A stretch of 64,000 nucleotides of DNA, from assembly GCF_026262575.1 (NCBI RefSeq), contig NZ_JAPKFL010000009.1, positions 124,001 to 188,000 on the forward strand. Reading direction: 5' to 3'. A program made the translations under genes and the position numbers. The notes under the pieces are model-generated. The model was not told the origin of the DNA, did not search any database, and saw only the letters and a list, made by a program, of their open reading frames with translations. Below are positions 8,796 through 17,422 of the stretch, one piece after another (the stretch's first letter is position 1; each line of letters starts with the position of its first letter). The DNA comes from Streptomyces marinisediminis. Lineage in GTDB: Bacteria; Actinomycetota; Actinomycetes; Streptomycetales; Streptomycetaceae.

Positions 8796-9946
8796 GAGGA
8801 GGACTCCTTGGGGTGCGAGGGGCGGACGGACGGGGAGGCCGCGTTGGCGGGCGCGCCGTCGTCGGCGGGGGCGGACGCGGCCGGGGCGGCCCGGCGCCCG
8901 GGCGCGGGGGTGCGCCGCACCAGGCCGACCAGGCCGCCGGGCGCGTAGCGCAGGACGAGGACGATCGCGGCGCCGTAGAGGTAGCGGGCGGCCTCGGTGG
9001 GGCCGACGCCCTGCCCGCCCGCGCCCGGCTCGTCGACGAGCGGCAGCACGTCGGCGTAGCGGGTCAGCACCAGCGGCAGCGCGGTGACGAACGCGGCCCC
9101 GGCGACCGCGCCGGCCACCGAGCCGAGGCCGCCGAGGACGATCATGGCGAGGTAGTCGATGGACAGCGTCAGCCCGAAGTAGTCGGGGACGATGCGCCGG
9201 AAGGCGAGCGCGATGAGCGCGCCGGACAGCCCGGCGTACATGGAGGAGACGACGAAGGCCGCCGACCGGTAGCGGGCCACCGGCACGCCCAGCACGGCGG
9301 CCGCCACCTCGCTGTCGCGCACCGCGGCCAGCGCCCGGCCCGGGCGGCCGCGCAGGATGTTGCGCGCGGTGAACCAGGCCAGGCCCAGCAGCGCCAGGCC
9401 GAGGTACCACAGCCGCTCCTCGGCGCCGAAGGGCACACCCAGCACGCTCAGTTCGGGGTCGGCGGAGGTGAAGGAGAACCCCAGGAGGGTGAACGGCGCC
9501 ACCGCGCGGCCGTTGTACCCGCCGGTGACGGCCTCGGCGTTGAGCATCACGTGGTGCCCGAGGAACACCAGCGCCAGGGTGGCCACGCCGAGGTAGACGC
9601 CGCGCACCCGCCCCGAGACGGGGCTGAACAGCCCGCCGGCCACCCCGGCCAGGCAGACGGCGAGGACGAGGGCGAGCGGGGCGGGCAGGCCCGGGCCCGG
9701 CTCCCCGGCCAGCCAGGCGTAGCCGTAGGCGCCCACGGCCAGGAAGAAGGCGTGCCCGAGTGAGAGCTGCCCCGTGCCGCCGCTGAGCAGGTTGAGCCCG
9801 ATGGCGCCGATGGCGGCGGCCATGGCGAACAGACCGATGCGCAGCCAGTACGCCTCCAGGTACAGCGGCAGCGCGCACAGCAGCACGACGGCGGCGGCGT
9901 ACGGCAGCACGGCTCTCGGGCCGGTGCGGGGGACGCGCTCAGACAC
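8792..9946 (-). CDS. livM: LivM-type ABC transporter permease
   Basis: 384 residues with about nine hydrophobic segments and the family signature GLNLLSGGTGQLSLGHAFFLAVGAYGYA near residues 50-76. A cytoplasmic EAA-like loop follows (AAVRDSEVAAAVLGVPVARYR). It pairs with LivH to form the transmembrane channel. It starts within the last codons of livH (8-base overlap) and its stop overlaps the start of the binding-protein gene. A charged Ala/Pro-rich tail of about 50 residues after the last helix is longer than usual. Confidence 0.88.
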   Translation of the reverse strand: MSERVPRTGPRAVLPYAAAVVLLCALPLYLEAYWLRIGLFAMAAAIGAIGLNLLSGGTGQLSLGHAFFLAVGAYGYAWLAGEPGPGLPAPLALVLAVCLAGVAGGLFSPVSGRVRGVYLGVATLALVFLGHHVMLNAEAVTGGYNGRAVAPFTLLGFSFTSADPELSVLGVPFGAEERLWYLGLALLGLAWFTARNILRGRPGRALAAVRDSEVAAAVLGVPVARYRSAAFVVSSMYAGLSGALIALAFRRIVPDYFGLTLSIDYLAMIVLGGLGSVAGAVAGAAFVTALPLVLTRYADVLPLVDEPGAGGQGVGPTEAARYLYGAAIVLVLRYAPGGLVGLVRRTPAPGRRAAPAASAPADDGAPANAASPSVRPSHPKESSS

Positions 9947-10829
9947 GGACGGCCTCCTTCGTGCCCAGCAGTCCGTGCGGGCGGACCAGCAGGACGACGA
10001 TCATCACCAGGTAGGGCGCCACGTCCCCGAGCCCGCGGCCCAGCGCCGACAGCTCGCTCTGGTACCCGGCGGCCAGGGCCTCGGTGACGCCGATGAGCAG
10101 GCTGCCCAGCAGCGCGCCCGGCGGTGAGGCCATGCCGCCCAGGATCGCGGCGGGGAACGCCTTCAGCGCGATCTGCCCGGTGGTGCGCTCCAGCCCCGGG
10201 GCGGGGAACGCGGTCAGGAAGAGCGCGGCGAGCGCGGCCAGCGCCCCGGCCAGCGCCCAGGCGAGGGTGCGCACGCGGCCGAGCCGCACGCCCATGAGCG
10301 CGGCGGCCTCCTGGTCCTCGGAGGCGGCGCGCAGCGACAGGCCCCAGTCGGTGTGCCGGAACGCGGCGAAGACGGTCCCGATGACCAGGACGGAGACGGT
10401 GATGGAGGCGACCCGGCTGGTGGGCACGGTGACCCCGGCCAGGGTGAGGACGTCGTTGCCCCACGGGTCGCCCAGCGTCAGCAGGTCGCCGCCGATGCGC
10501 CGGGCCAGCTCGGTGAGCAGGAGGATGTCGACGCCGATCGTCATGATCGTCAGGATGTGGTGGTGCCGGGGGTCCATGCCGCGCAGCAGCACCCGGTCCA
10601 CCAGCCCGGCGACCAGCGCGGTGGCGGCGACGGCGAGGAGCAGCGCGGGCAGGAAGCCCAGCTCCTCGTGGAGCACGGCGGTGAGGTAGCCGCCGAGCAG
10701 CAGCAGCGAGCCCTGCGCGAAGTTCATCACCCCGGACGCCTTGAAGATGATGACGAAGCCGAGGGCGACGAGCGCGTACACCGAGCCGAGCGCCAGCCCG
10801 TTGAGCAGGATGTCGAGTGCCGTGGTCAT
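9939..10829 (-). CDS. livH: LivH-type ABC transporter permease
   Basis: 296 residues, the normal LivH length. It begins MTTALDILLNGLALGSVYAL and has the family block GVMNFAQGSLLLLGGYL near residues 33-49. The conserved RAASEDQEAAALMGV cytoplasmic loop contacts the ATPase. It overlaps livG upstream (4 bases) and livM downstream (8 bases), so the four transport genes are translationally coupled. Confidence 0.9.
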   Translation of the reverse strand: MTTALDILLNGLALGSVYALVALGFVIIFKASGVMNFAQGSLLLLGGYLTAVLHEELGFLPALLLAVAATALVAGLVDRVLLRGMDPRHHHILTIMTIGVDILLLTELARRIGGDLLTLGDPWGNDVLTLAGVTVPTSRVASITVSVLVIGTVFAAFRHTDWGLSLRAASEDQEAAALMGVRLGRVRTLAWALAGALAALAALFLTAFPAPGLERTTGQIALKAFPAAILGGMASPPGALLGSLLIGVTEALAAGYQSELSALGRGLGDVAPYLVMIVVLLVRPHGLLGTKEAVRV

Positions 10830-11737
10830 GCGGAGTCCCCCCGCTCGGTCCCAGGGGCGGGCGCGGCGGCCCCGCGGGCGCGCGCGGAAGCGTCACCGGG
10901 ACGCTCGACCGCACCGGCCCCGGACGGGGCGGACACGGCGGGCGCGGCGGGTGCGGCGGGTGCGGCGGGTGAGCCCAGGTAGACGCGCACGACCTCGGGG
11001 TCGGTGCGCACGTCGGCGGGCGCGCCGCCCGCGATGCGGCGGCCGAAGTCGAGCACGGTCACCTCGTCCGCGAGCCGCATCACCAGCCCCATGTCGTGCT
11101 CCACCAGCAGCACGGACAGGCCCAGTTCCGCGCGCACGGTGCGCACGACGCCGGCCATGCGCTCGCGCTCGGCCCCGTTCATCCCGGCCACCGGCTCGTC
11201 CAGCAGCAGCAGCCGGGGCTCCAGGCACAGCGCGCGGGCCAGCTCGACGCGCTTGCGGTCGCCGTAGGAGAGCAGCCCCACGGGGGTGTCGAACAGCGCG
11301 CCGAGCCCGGTGAGTCCGGCGAACGCGCGGGCCCGTTCGCGGTGGGCGCGCTGCTCGCGCACGGCGTGCGGCAGCCGCAGCGCGGTGGCGGCGAACCCCG
11401 CCCGGCTCAGCCCGTGCCGCCCCAGCATGAGGTTGTCGGCGACGGTGCCCTCGGTGGTGACGATGTTCTGGAAGGTGCGGGCGACCCCCAGCGCGGCGAT
11501 GCGGTGCGGGGCGAGCCGGGTCAGCTCCCGCTCGCCCAGGCGGACGCTGCCGGAGGCCGGGCGGCACACGCCGGAGAGCACGTTGAAGCAGGTCGACTTG
11601 CCCGCCCCGTTCGGCCCGATGAGCGCGTGGATGCTGCCCGGCTCGACGGTGAGGGAGACGGCGTCGAGGGCGACCAGACCGGCGAAGCGGACGGTGAGGT
11701 CGGTGACGCGCAGGGGCGGCGGTGGTCCCTGGCTCAT
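10826..11737 (-). CDS. livG: LivG-type ABC transporter ATPase
   Basis: 303 residues from the ATG at 11737, which overlaps the livF stop (ATGA); an in-frame ATG three codons earlier is less likely. Walker A is GPNGAGKST, the signature is LLSYGDRKRVELARAL (a YGD variant of LSGGQ, usual for LivG), and Walker B is RLLLLDEPVAGM. The BCA-type ATP-binding C-terminal segment is present, followed by about 40 Ala/Pro-rich residues. One of two different ATPases energising the LivHM channel. Confidence 0.9.
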   Translation of the reverse strand: MSQGPPPPLRVTDLTVRFAGLVALDAVSLTVEPGSIHALIGPNGAGKSTCFNVLSGVCRPASGSVRLGERELTRLAPHRIAALGVARTFQNIVTTEGTVADNLMLGRHGLSRAGFAATALRLPHAVREQRAHRERARAFAGLTGLGALFDTPVGLLSYGDRKRVELARALCLEPRLLLLDEPVAGMNGAERERMAGVVRTVRAELGLSVLLVEHDMGLVMRLADEVTVLDFGRRIAGGAPADVRTDPEVVRVYLGSPAAPAAPAAPAVSAPSGAGAVERPGDASARARGAAAPAPGTERGDSA

Positions 11738-12597
11738 CCGGCCCACCGCCCCTCACCGGCGCGGGGGGCGGCCGGGGCGCCGTCGGCACCGGCACCGCCG
11801 GCGGCGGGGGCGGCGGGGGCGCCGTCCACCGACTCGCCGAGGTACAGGCGGGCGACCCGGTCGGTGCGGGCCAGCTCGGCGGCGGGCCCGGCCAGACCCA
11901 CCCGGCCGACCTCCAGCACGTAGGCGTGGTCGGCCAGGGCGAGCGCCATCGCGGCGTTCTGCTCGACCAGCAGCACCGAGGTGCCCTGGGCGTGGATCTC
12001 CCGGACGACGTCGGTGATGCGCTCGACCATGAGCGGCGCGAGGCCGAGCGAGGGCTCGTCCAGCAGCAGCAGCCGGGGCCAGGCCATCAGCGCCCGGCCG
12101 ATGGCGAGCATCTGCTGTTCGCCGCCGGAGAGCAGCCCGGCGCGCTGCCCGGCACGCTCGGCCAGTCGGGGGAAGAGGCCGTAGACCCGGTCCCGGGCCG
12201 CCGCGCGGTGCCCGGCCGGGCCGCGCCGCACCCGGCCCAGGCCGCCGGCCCGCAGGTTCTCCTCGACGGTCATGCCGCCGAAGACGCGGCGCCCCTCCGG
12301 CACCTGCACCACCCCGGCGTGCACGGCCGCCACCGGGTCGGTGCCCGCCAGCGGGCGCCCGGCGTAGCTGACGGTGCCCGCGGTGACGGCGCCCCGGTAC
12401 AGGCGCAGGGTGCCGGAGACGGCGCGCAGCAGCGTCGTCTTCCCGGCCCCGTTGGCGCCGAGCAGGGCGACGACCCCGCCGTCGGGGACGGTGAGGCTGA
12501 CGTCGTGCAGGGCGGTCACGGCGCGGCCGTAGCGGACGGCGAGGTGGTCGACGCGCAGGTCTCCCGACCCGCGGTCGGGCGGTGAGCCGAACATCAC
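11734..12597 (-). CDS. livF: LivF-type ABC transporter ATPase, first gene of the operon
   Basis: 287 residues. Walker A is GANGAGKTT, the signature LLSGGEQQMLAIGRALM, Walker B LLLLDEPSLGLAP, and the LivF-typical VEQNAAMALALADHAYVLEVGRV follows. The start has a possible AGGAGTG ribosome-binding site just upstream. As the first gene of the livF-G-H-M-binding protein operon it would carry the operon promoter, which must lie in the 314-base gap up to the pucR-like gene. Confidence 0.9.
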   Translation of the reverse strand: MMFGSPPDRGSGDLRVDHLAVRYGRAVTALHDVSLTVPDGGVVALLGANGAGKTTLLRAVSGTLRLYRGAVTAGTVSYAGRPLAGTDPVAAVHAGVVQVPEGRRVFGGMTVEENLRAGGLGRVRRGPAGHRAAARDRVYGLFPRLAERAGQRAGLLSGGEQQMLAIGRALMAWPRLLLLDEPSLGLAPLMVERITDVVREIHAQGTSVLLVEQNAAMALALADHAYVLEVGRVGLAGPAAELARTDRVARLYLGESVDGAPAAPAAGGAGADGAPAAPRAGEGRWAG

Positions 12598-12734
12598 TCC
12601 TCCTGGGGGACGGCGCCCGCCGCGGGGCGGGCGGACGTCGCGGGAACGGGAGTGTCACGACACCACCGGGGCGGACGGGCGTACAGGTCCGCATCCGATG
12701 TCGGGCACGCCTCCCAGAAAGCCGTGCCGGTGCC

Positions 12735-12748
12735 TGTGCCGGCGCACA
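12735..12748. promoter_or_regulatory. Candidate operator TGTGC-CGGC-GCACA (copy 1)
   Basis: TGTGCCGGCGCACA, 5-bp inverted arms around four bases, 138 bases upstream of livF. The identical 14-mer recurs at 17375-17388 before the second LuxR gene. It could also be a small hairpin in the PucR 3' region; the repetition at two loci is what suggests protein binding. Confidence 0.4.
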
Positions 12749-12789
12749 AGGCGGGCGCGACGGCGCAGCGCGAGCCCCGCCGGGCCGGG

Positions 12790-12807
12790 GTTGTGCGGCG
12801 GCACAAC
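12790..12807. promoter_or_regulatory. Candidate operator GTTGTGC-GGCG-GCACAAC (copy 2)
   Basis: Seven-base perfect arms around GGCG, centre 57 bases from copy 1. Same TGTGC-N4-GCACA plan with a different spacer, which argues that the arms are the conserved part. Confidence 0.4.
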
Positions 12808-12911
12808 GGCGCGCGGAGCCGGGGGCGTTGACGGCGGCGGAGGGGGCGTCGCGCCCCCGGCACTGGCGGACGCGGACCGGGAGCGGACGCGGACCGGGAG
12901 CGGACGCGGGC

Positions 12912-14192
12912 TCAGCCGGGCAGCAGGCGGTGGGCGGTGAGGGCGAGCGAGAGCTGCACCAGGTCGGCGGGGCGCGAGAGGGAGTGCCCGGTGAGCTGCT
13001 CGCAGCGGCGCAGCCGGTTCAGCACGGTGTTGCGGTGGCAGTACAGCCGGGCGCCCGCCTTGGGCGCGGAGCCGTCGCACTCCAGCCACACGGTGAGCGT
13101 CTGGAGCAGCACGTCCCGGTCGCCGGGGTCCAGGGCGAGCAGCGGACCGAGGACGCTGTCGGTGAGCGCGGCGCCCAGCGCGGGCGAGGAGACGGTCAGC
13201 GCGGCGGGCAGGTGGTCGCCCAGCACGACGACCGGGGTGGTGTCGGTGGCGCAGCGCAGCGCGGTCTCGGCCAGCTTGCGAGCGTCCCCGAGCGCGGCGA
13301 GCCCCCGCACGACGGTGCTGACGCCCAGCCGGGCGCCCGGCGGCACGGGCAGGGCGCGGGCCAGGTCGCCGGGGGCGGCGTCCCCGAGCGCGGCGATGGC
13401 GCGGTCGGCGTCGGCGTCGGCGTGCCACAGCGCGCGCAGGCCCGCCGGACGCTCCGGCAGCCGCACGCCGGGGCCCGGGGCGTGCCCGGGGTCGCCCGCG
13501 GGTCCCGCTCCGCGACCGGTGAGGACGGCGACGGCGTAGCGGCCGTCCTCGGGCAGCTCCAGCGCGCGGGCCACGTCGGGCAGGTCGGCGACGCGGGTGG
13601 CGCCGGCCAGCAGCGCCTCGGTCATCAGCCGCCGCGCGTTGTCGCGCCGCCAGGCGAGTTGGCGTTCGGTCTCCCGGTAGGCGTCGGCGACCAGGGCGCA
13701 GTGCTCGTCGACGAAGTTCCACACGTCCGCGGCGCAGTGCACCAGCAGCCGGACATCGTCGAAGGCGCGGCGCTCGGTCTCCTCGATGAGCCCCTGCCAC
13801 ACCAGCGCGCCGCCGCGCCGGAACGCGTGCTGCACCGCGTCCAGCGGGACGCCCTGCTGGGCGCGGTGGACGCCGATGTCCCAGGTGCAGCGGCGGGCCG
13901 TCTCGCGGAACTGGCGCGGCCGCATCAGCGAGCCGACGTTGTAGCGCAGCGCGCGGTGCGCCTCCTGCCAGACGTCGTCGGCGTCCGCGTCGAGCGCGGC
14001 CCGGTAGGCCGGTTCGCGCTCGCGCAGGTAGTTCACCAGCCGGTCGGTGAGCCCAGGCAGGTCCTCGATGAGAACGCGTGCGGCGCGGTGGAGCACCGCG
14101 AGGGCCGCGGAGTCCGCGCGCGACCTGACGGGCCGCCCCTGGGCCGCCGGTCCGTCGAGCGTGCGGACGCGGGACAGTACCTCTGGCTGCAT
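12912..14192 (-). CDS. PucR-family transcriptional regulator with RsbRD-like N-terminal domain
   Basis: 426 residues from ATG 14192, with GGAGGA eight bases upstream. Residues about 20-150 (LIEDLPGLTDRLVNYL... HRAQQGVPLDAVQHAFRRGG) look like the four-helix RsbRD_N sensor domain found in many actinobacterial PucR proteins. A GGDEF-like/CdaR middle domain follows, and the C-terminus is a PucR HTH (LLQTLTVWLECDGSAPKAGARLYCHRNTVLNRLRRCEQLTG). PucR proteins usually sense a metabolite and control nearby catabolic or transport genes. The next genes downstream are the liv-type operon, so that is the natural candidate target. The ligand is unknown. Confidence 0.88.
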   Translation of the reverse strand: MQPEVLSRVRTLDGPAAQGRPVRSRADSAALAVLHRAARVLIEDLPGLTDRLVNYLREREPAYRAALDADADDVWQEAHRALRYNVGSLMRPRQFRETARRCTWDIGVHRAQQGVPLDAVQHAFRRGGALVWQGLIEETERRAFDDVRLLVHCAADVWNFVDEHCALVADAYRETERQLAWRRDNARRLMTEALLAGATRVADLPDVARALELPEDGRYAVAVLTGRGAGPAGDPGHAPGPGVRLPERPAGLRALWHADADADRAIAALGDAAPGDLARALPVPPGARLGVSTVVRGLAALGDARKLAETALRCATDTTPVVVLGDHLPAALTVSSPALGAALTDSVLGPLLALDPGDRDVLLQTLTVWLECDGSAPKAGARLYCHRNTVLNRLRRCEQLTGHSLSRPADLVQLSLALTAHRLLPG

Positions 14193-14266
14193 CAGAGTCC
14201 TCCACCTGGGTGGGTCCCTGCGGACGGGCGGCGAACACCTGGCCGCCGGAGGACTCAGCATGACAT

Positions 14267-14280
14267 ACCAACCGGTCGGT
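14267..14280. promoter_or_regulatory. Near-palindrome ACCAACCGGTCGGT upstream of the PucR gene
   Basis: 14 bases with one mismatched pair, centred on ACCGGT, about 75 bases upstream of the PucR start. The form (ACCnACCGGTnGGT) is like operators of TetR-type repressors. A binding role is inference. Confidence 0.25.
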
Positions 14281-14380
14281 GACCACGGGCCCGACGGCTC
14301 CCGTCCAGCCCCCGCCCGGCCCCCGTCCGCCCGCCGCGCACCGGGTTCCGGCCGGGCCCGGTCGGGCCGCGCCGCCCGGT

Positions 14381-17305
14381 TCAGGCCGACCCCGCGCGCA
14401 GCTCCGAGCGGCCCACCAGCCTGGTCAGCTCCACCCGGGAGCGCACCCCGAGCGCGGCGAAGACGTTGCGCAGGTGGTAGTCGACGGTGCGCGGGCTGAC
14501 CGAGAGCCGCTCGGCGACCTCCCGGTTGGTGGCGCCCTCGGCGACGTACCGGGCGATGCGCAGTTGCTGCGGGGTGAGCCCGGCCAGCGGGCGGGACGCC
14601 TCCGGGCCGCGCCCGGCGGACACGCACGCCGCCGGGCCGTCCGCCGGGGCCCCCACCGACTCCCCCGTCGCACGCAGTTCGGCCCGCGCCTGCTCCCGCC
14701 AGGCCGCCGCGCCGCAGCCCTCGAAGCCCACCAGCGCGTCCCGCAGGTGCTCCCGGGCCCGCAGCGGGCGGCGGCGCCGGCGCAGCGCCTTGCCGGACAG
14801 CAGCAGCGTGCGGGCGCGTTCGAACGCGCCGCTGGCGCGCTCGTGGCAGGCCAGCGCCCGCGCGTACAGGGCCTCGGCCTCCTCGGGCGGGGCGAGCAGC
14901 GCGCGGCAGCGGGCGAGCCGCGCCCCGGCCAGCGGGTCCACCGTCCACCCGGCCCACTCGGTGAACTCCGCCAGCGCCGTCGCCGCCTCCTGCCGGGCGC
15001 CGGTGAGGGCCGCGGCCTCGATGAACACCGGCGCGGCCTGCACCCGCACCGCCGGGTGCCCCCGGTGCGGTCCGGGCAGCACCAGCGGGCGCAGCCGGTC
15101 CGCCGCGGCCCGCGCCCGGCCGTGGCCCAGGTCCGCGTGGGCCAGCGCCGTCGCGGCGAGCCCGGCGGGGACGCCCAGGCCGTGCCGGGTCGCCGTCGCG
15201 GTGGCCGCCTCGGCGTGCGCCCGGCACTCCTCGGCGGAGCCGACCACGGCGGCGGCCAGCGCCAGCGCCGCGTGGTGCTGGGCGGCCGGGTTGCGCTGCC
15301 CGGCGGCCCGCGCGGCGGCCAGGCCGTCGTGGGCGTGCGCCGTGGCGCGCGCGTACTCGCCCGAGCGCAGTTCGGCGTAGGCGAGGTACTCCAGCGCCTG
15401 CGGCACCAGCAGCCCCAGGCCCCGGGCGCGGGCGGCGGCCAGCGTGCGGGCGCCCACCGCGCGGGCGGCCGGTACGTCGCCCAGGACCAGCGCCGCGCCG
15501 CCCGCGTGCACCAGCCGCACCGGGTCGTCCTCGCCGGCGGCCCGCTCCAGCGTGCGGCGCAGCAGGCGGCGCCCCCGGGCCTCCTCGCCGCCCAGCAGGG
15601 CCGCCATGCCGCCGCGGTAGTCGGCCAGCAGCGGCGGGAGCGGGCCCACCTCCCCGGCCCGGGTCAGCGCGGCGACGTAGCCGGGCAGGTCGCCGGCCGC
15701 CCAGGCGGCCTCGGCCGCGCCGAGCATGGCCTCGGCCGCACGCGCGGGATCGGCGGGGGCGAGCAGCTCGGCCGCCAGGTGCAGCACGGCGTGGGCGTCC
15801 CCGACGTGGCCGTCGCGCAGCTCCAGCGTGCCGCGCACCAGCTCCGCCCGGCCGCGCACGGCGGCACCGGCCGGCCCGACCACCGGGCGCTCCCGGGGGC
15901 GGTCCCCGGCCGGCGGCGGGGGCAGCGCGGCCCCGCGGCACGCGCGGACCTGGTCCAGCAGGGCGCGGGCCTGCCCCGGGCGGCCGGCGGCCCGGGCGTG
16001 GTCCGCGGCGGCGGCCAGGTGGCCGACGCGGGCCTCGTCGTCCTCGCTGAGCCGGGCCGCCTGGGTGATGACGGCGGCGGCCTCCACGTGGTCCCGGGCG
16101 TACGCGGCGGCCTCGGCGAGCGCGGCGGCCAGCCCCGCGTCGGGCCCGGTGCTGGTGTACGCCTGGTGGTGCAGGCGCAGCAGCGGCCGGGGTTCGGCGT
16201 CCGGGGAGGCGGCGAACACCGCGTGCGCGGCGCGGCGGGCGGCCAGCGGCGCCGCCCCGTACACGAGGCGGCCGAGCACCGGCGGGGCGAACCGCACCCG
16301 GCCGCCGGTGGTGCGCAGCAGGCCGGCCGCCTCGGCGGGTTCCAGGCACGCCGGGTCCAGCTCCGCCGCCGCCAGCGCGCGCAGCAGGCGGCCGGCCTCG
16401 TCGCCCAGCGCGCCACCGCGACCGCGCTCGTCCACCACCCGGGCGGCGGCGGCCAGCAGCAGGCAGCGCCGGGTCGCGTCGGGCAGCGCGGCCAGCCGGG
16501 CGGCGTAGCGGGCGAGCAGCGAGCCGGGCGGGTGCGGGCCCTGCGGTGCGGGGCCGGTGCCGGGGCAGGTGGCACCCGGCGCCGCCTGCCCCGGCACCGG
16601 CCCCGCCCGGCTCGCGGACCGCAGCCGGCGCGCGCTCGCGGCCAGCTCGGTGAGCAGGCCCGGGTTGCCGTCGGCGTCGTCGAGCAGCCCGTTCGGGACG
16701 GCGTACTCCGCCGACGCGCCCAGCAGCTCGCGCAGGAGCGCCGTGGCGGCGGGGGCGGCCAGCGGGCGCAGCTCCGCCGTCGGGAGCCCGGCGAACTCCG
16801 GGGCCTCGCCCGGGGGCGCGCTGAGCAGCACGCCGACGGGGCGGCCCGGCCCCAGCCGCCGGGCGGCGTAGCCCAGCGCCGCGCGGGAGTCGGCGTCGAG
16901 CAGGTGTGCGTCGTCGACGCTGACCAGCAGCGGGCGGCCGGGCGCCGCGAGCCGGGCCAGCAGGTCGAGCAGGCCGCCCGGACCGGACGGGGTGGGCGGG
17001 GTGGGCGGCGGCTCCGGAGTGCCCAGCTTCTGGGCGGCCCGGCACCGCAGGGCGTGCAGGCCGCTGCCGGGCAGCTCCCGCTCGGCGGCGACGCCGCGCA
17101 CGTCCAGCACCACCCCGGGCGGCGGGAGGGCGCGGGCCGCCTCCCGCGTCAGCGCGGTGCGGCCGAGCCCCGGCGCGCCCGTCAGCAGCAGGGCGCCGCC
17201 CCGGCCCGCGCTCGTCCGGCGCAGCAGCGCGTGGACGGCCGCCAGTTCCGCGCGGCGGCCGTACAGCCGCCGCGCGCCGGTGTCGGACGTGGCCGCCGTC
17301 GTCAT
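14381..17305 (-). CDS. Large ATP-binding LuxR-family regulator with an altered Walker A motif
   Basis: 974 residues from ATG 17305. It begins with a STAND/AAA module; the P-loop at residues 43-50 reads GAPGLGRT, with Arg where the nucleotide-phosphate Lys normally is. A Walker B-like LLVSVDDAHLLD follows near residue 130. The central part is Ala/Arg-rich TPR-like helices. The C-terminal 65 residues are a LuxR HTH (LTPQQLRIARYVAEGATNREVAERLSVSPRTVDYHLRNVFAALGV). It is transcribed toward the PucR/liv genes. Replacement of the Lys may weaken or abolish ATP hydrolysis. A copy of the TGTGC-N4-GCACA palindrome lies 70 bases upstream. Confidence 0.85.
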   Translation of the reverse strand: MTTAATSDTGARRLYGRRAELAAVHALLRRTSAGRGGALLLTGAPGLGRTALTREAARALPPPGVVLDVRGVAAERELPGSGLHALRCRAAQKLGTPEPPPTPPTPSGPGGLLDLLARLAAPGRPLLVSVDDAHLLDADSRAALGYAARRLGPGRPVGVLLSAPPGEAPEFAGLPTAELRPLAAPAATALLRELLGASAEYAVPNGLLDDADGNPGLLTELAASARRLRSASRAGPVPGQAAPGATCPGTGPAPQGPHPPGSLLARYAARLAALPDATRRCLLLAAAARVVDERGRGGALGDEAGRLLRALAAAELDPACLEPAEAAGLLRTTGGRVRFAPPVLGRLVYGAAPLAARRAAHAVFAASPDAEPRPLLRLHHQAYTSTGPDAGLAAALAEAAAYARDHVEAAAVITQAARLSEDDEARVGHLAAAADHARAAGRPGQARALLDQVRACRGAALPPPPAGDRPRERPVVGPAGAAVRGRAELVRGTLELRDGHVGDAHAVLHLAAELLAPADPARAAEAMLGAAEAAWAAGDLPGYVAALTRAGEVGPLPPLLADYRGGMAALLGGEEARGRRLLRRTLERAAGEDDPVRLVHAGGAALVLGDVPAARAVGARTLAAARARGLGLLVPQALEYLAYAELRSGEYARATAHAHDGLAAARAAGQRNPAAQHHAALALAAAVVGSAEECRAHAEAATATATRHGLGVPAGLAATALAHADLGHGRARAAADRLRPLVLPGPHRGHPAVRVQAAPVFIEAAALTGARQEAATALAEFTEWAGWTVDPLAGARLARCRALLAPPEEAEALYARALACHERASGAFERARTLLLSGKALRRRRRPLRAREHLRDALVGFEGCGAAAWREQARAELRATGESVGAPADGPAACVSAGRGPEASRPLAGLTPQQLRIARYVAEGATNREVAERLSVSPRTVDYHLRNVFAALGVRSRVELTRLVGRSELRAGSA

Positions 17306-17373
17306 CCCGCCATCATCGGAAGCGCTCCCGGGGGGCTTGCAAGGGGCCGCGGCTCAACGTCGCCGCCCCAAGA

Positions 17374-17389
17374 CTGTGCCGGCGCACAG
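17374..17389. promoter_or_regulatory. Candidate operator CTGTGC-CGGC-GCACAG (copy 3)
   Basis: Six-base perfect arms; its inner 14-mer is identical to copy 1 at 12735. It is in the 117-base gap between the cutinase stop and the LuxR start. It is nested inside a longer inverted pair (17361-17369 with 17402-17410), so it may instead be part of the cutinase transcription terminator. Confidence 0.35.
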
Positions 17390-17422
17390 CGGCACGGTCC
17401 CGGGGCGGCGGCCCGGCGCGGG

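Larger units (their letters stand above)
12598..12911. other. Intergenic region upstream of the liv operon with palindromic sites
   Basis: 314 bases between the PucR gene stop and livF; both genes read leftward. I see no coding sequence. It holds GTGTCACGACAC at 12652-12663 (5-bp arms, spacer AC) and two TGTGC-N4-GCACA palindromes listed separately. The liv promoter should be here but no convincing -35/-10 pair stood out. Confidence 0.6.

Noticed and set aside
12582..14282. Plus-strand frame opposite the PucR gene
   Set aside because: Low-complexity translation opposite a gene with clear PucR motifs.
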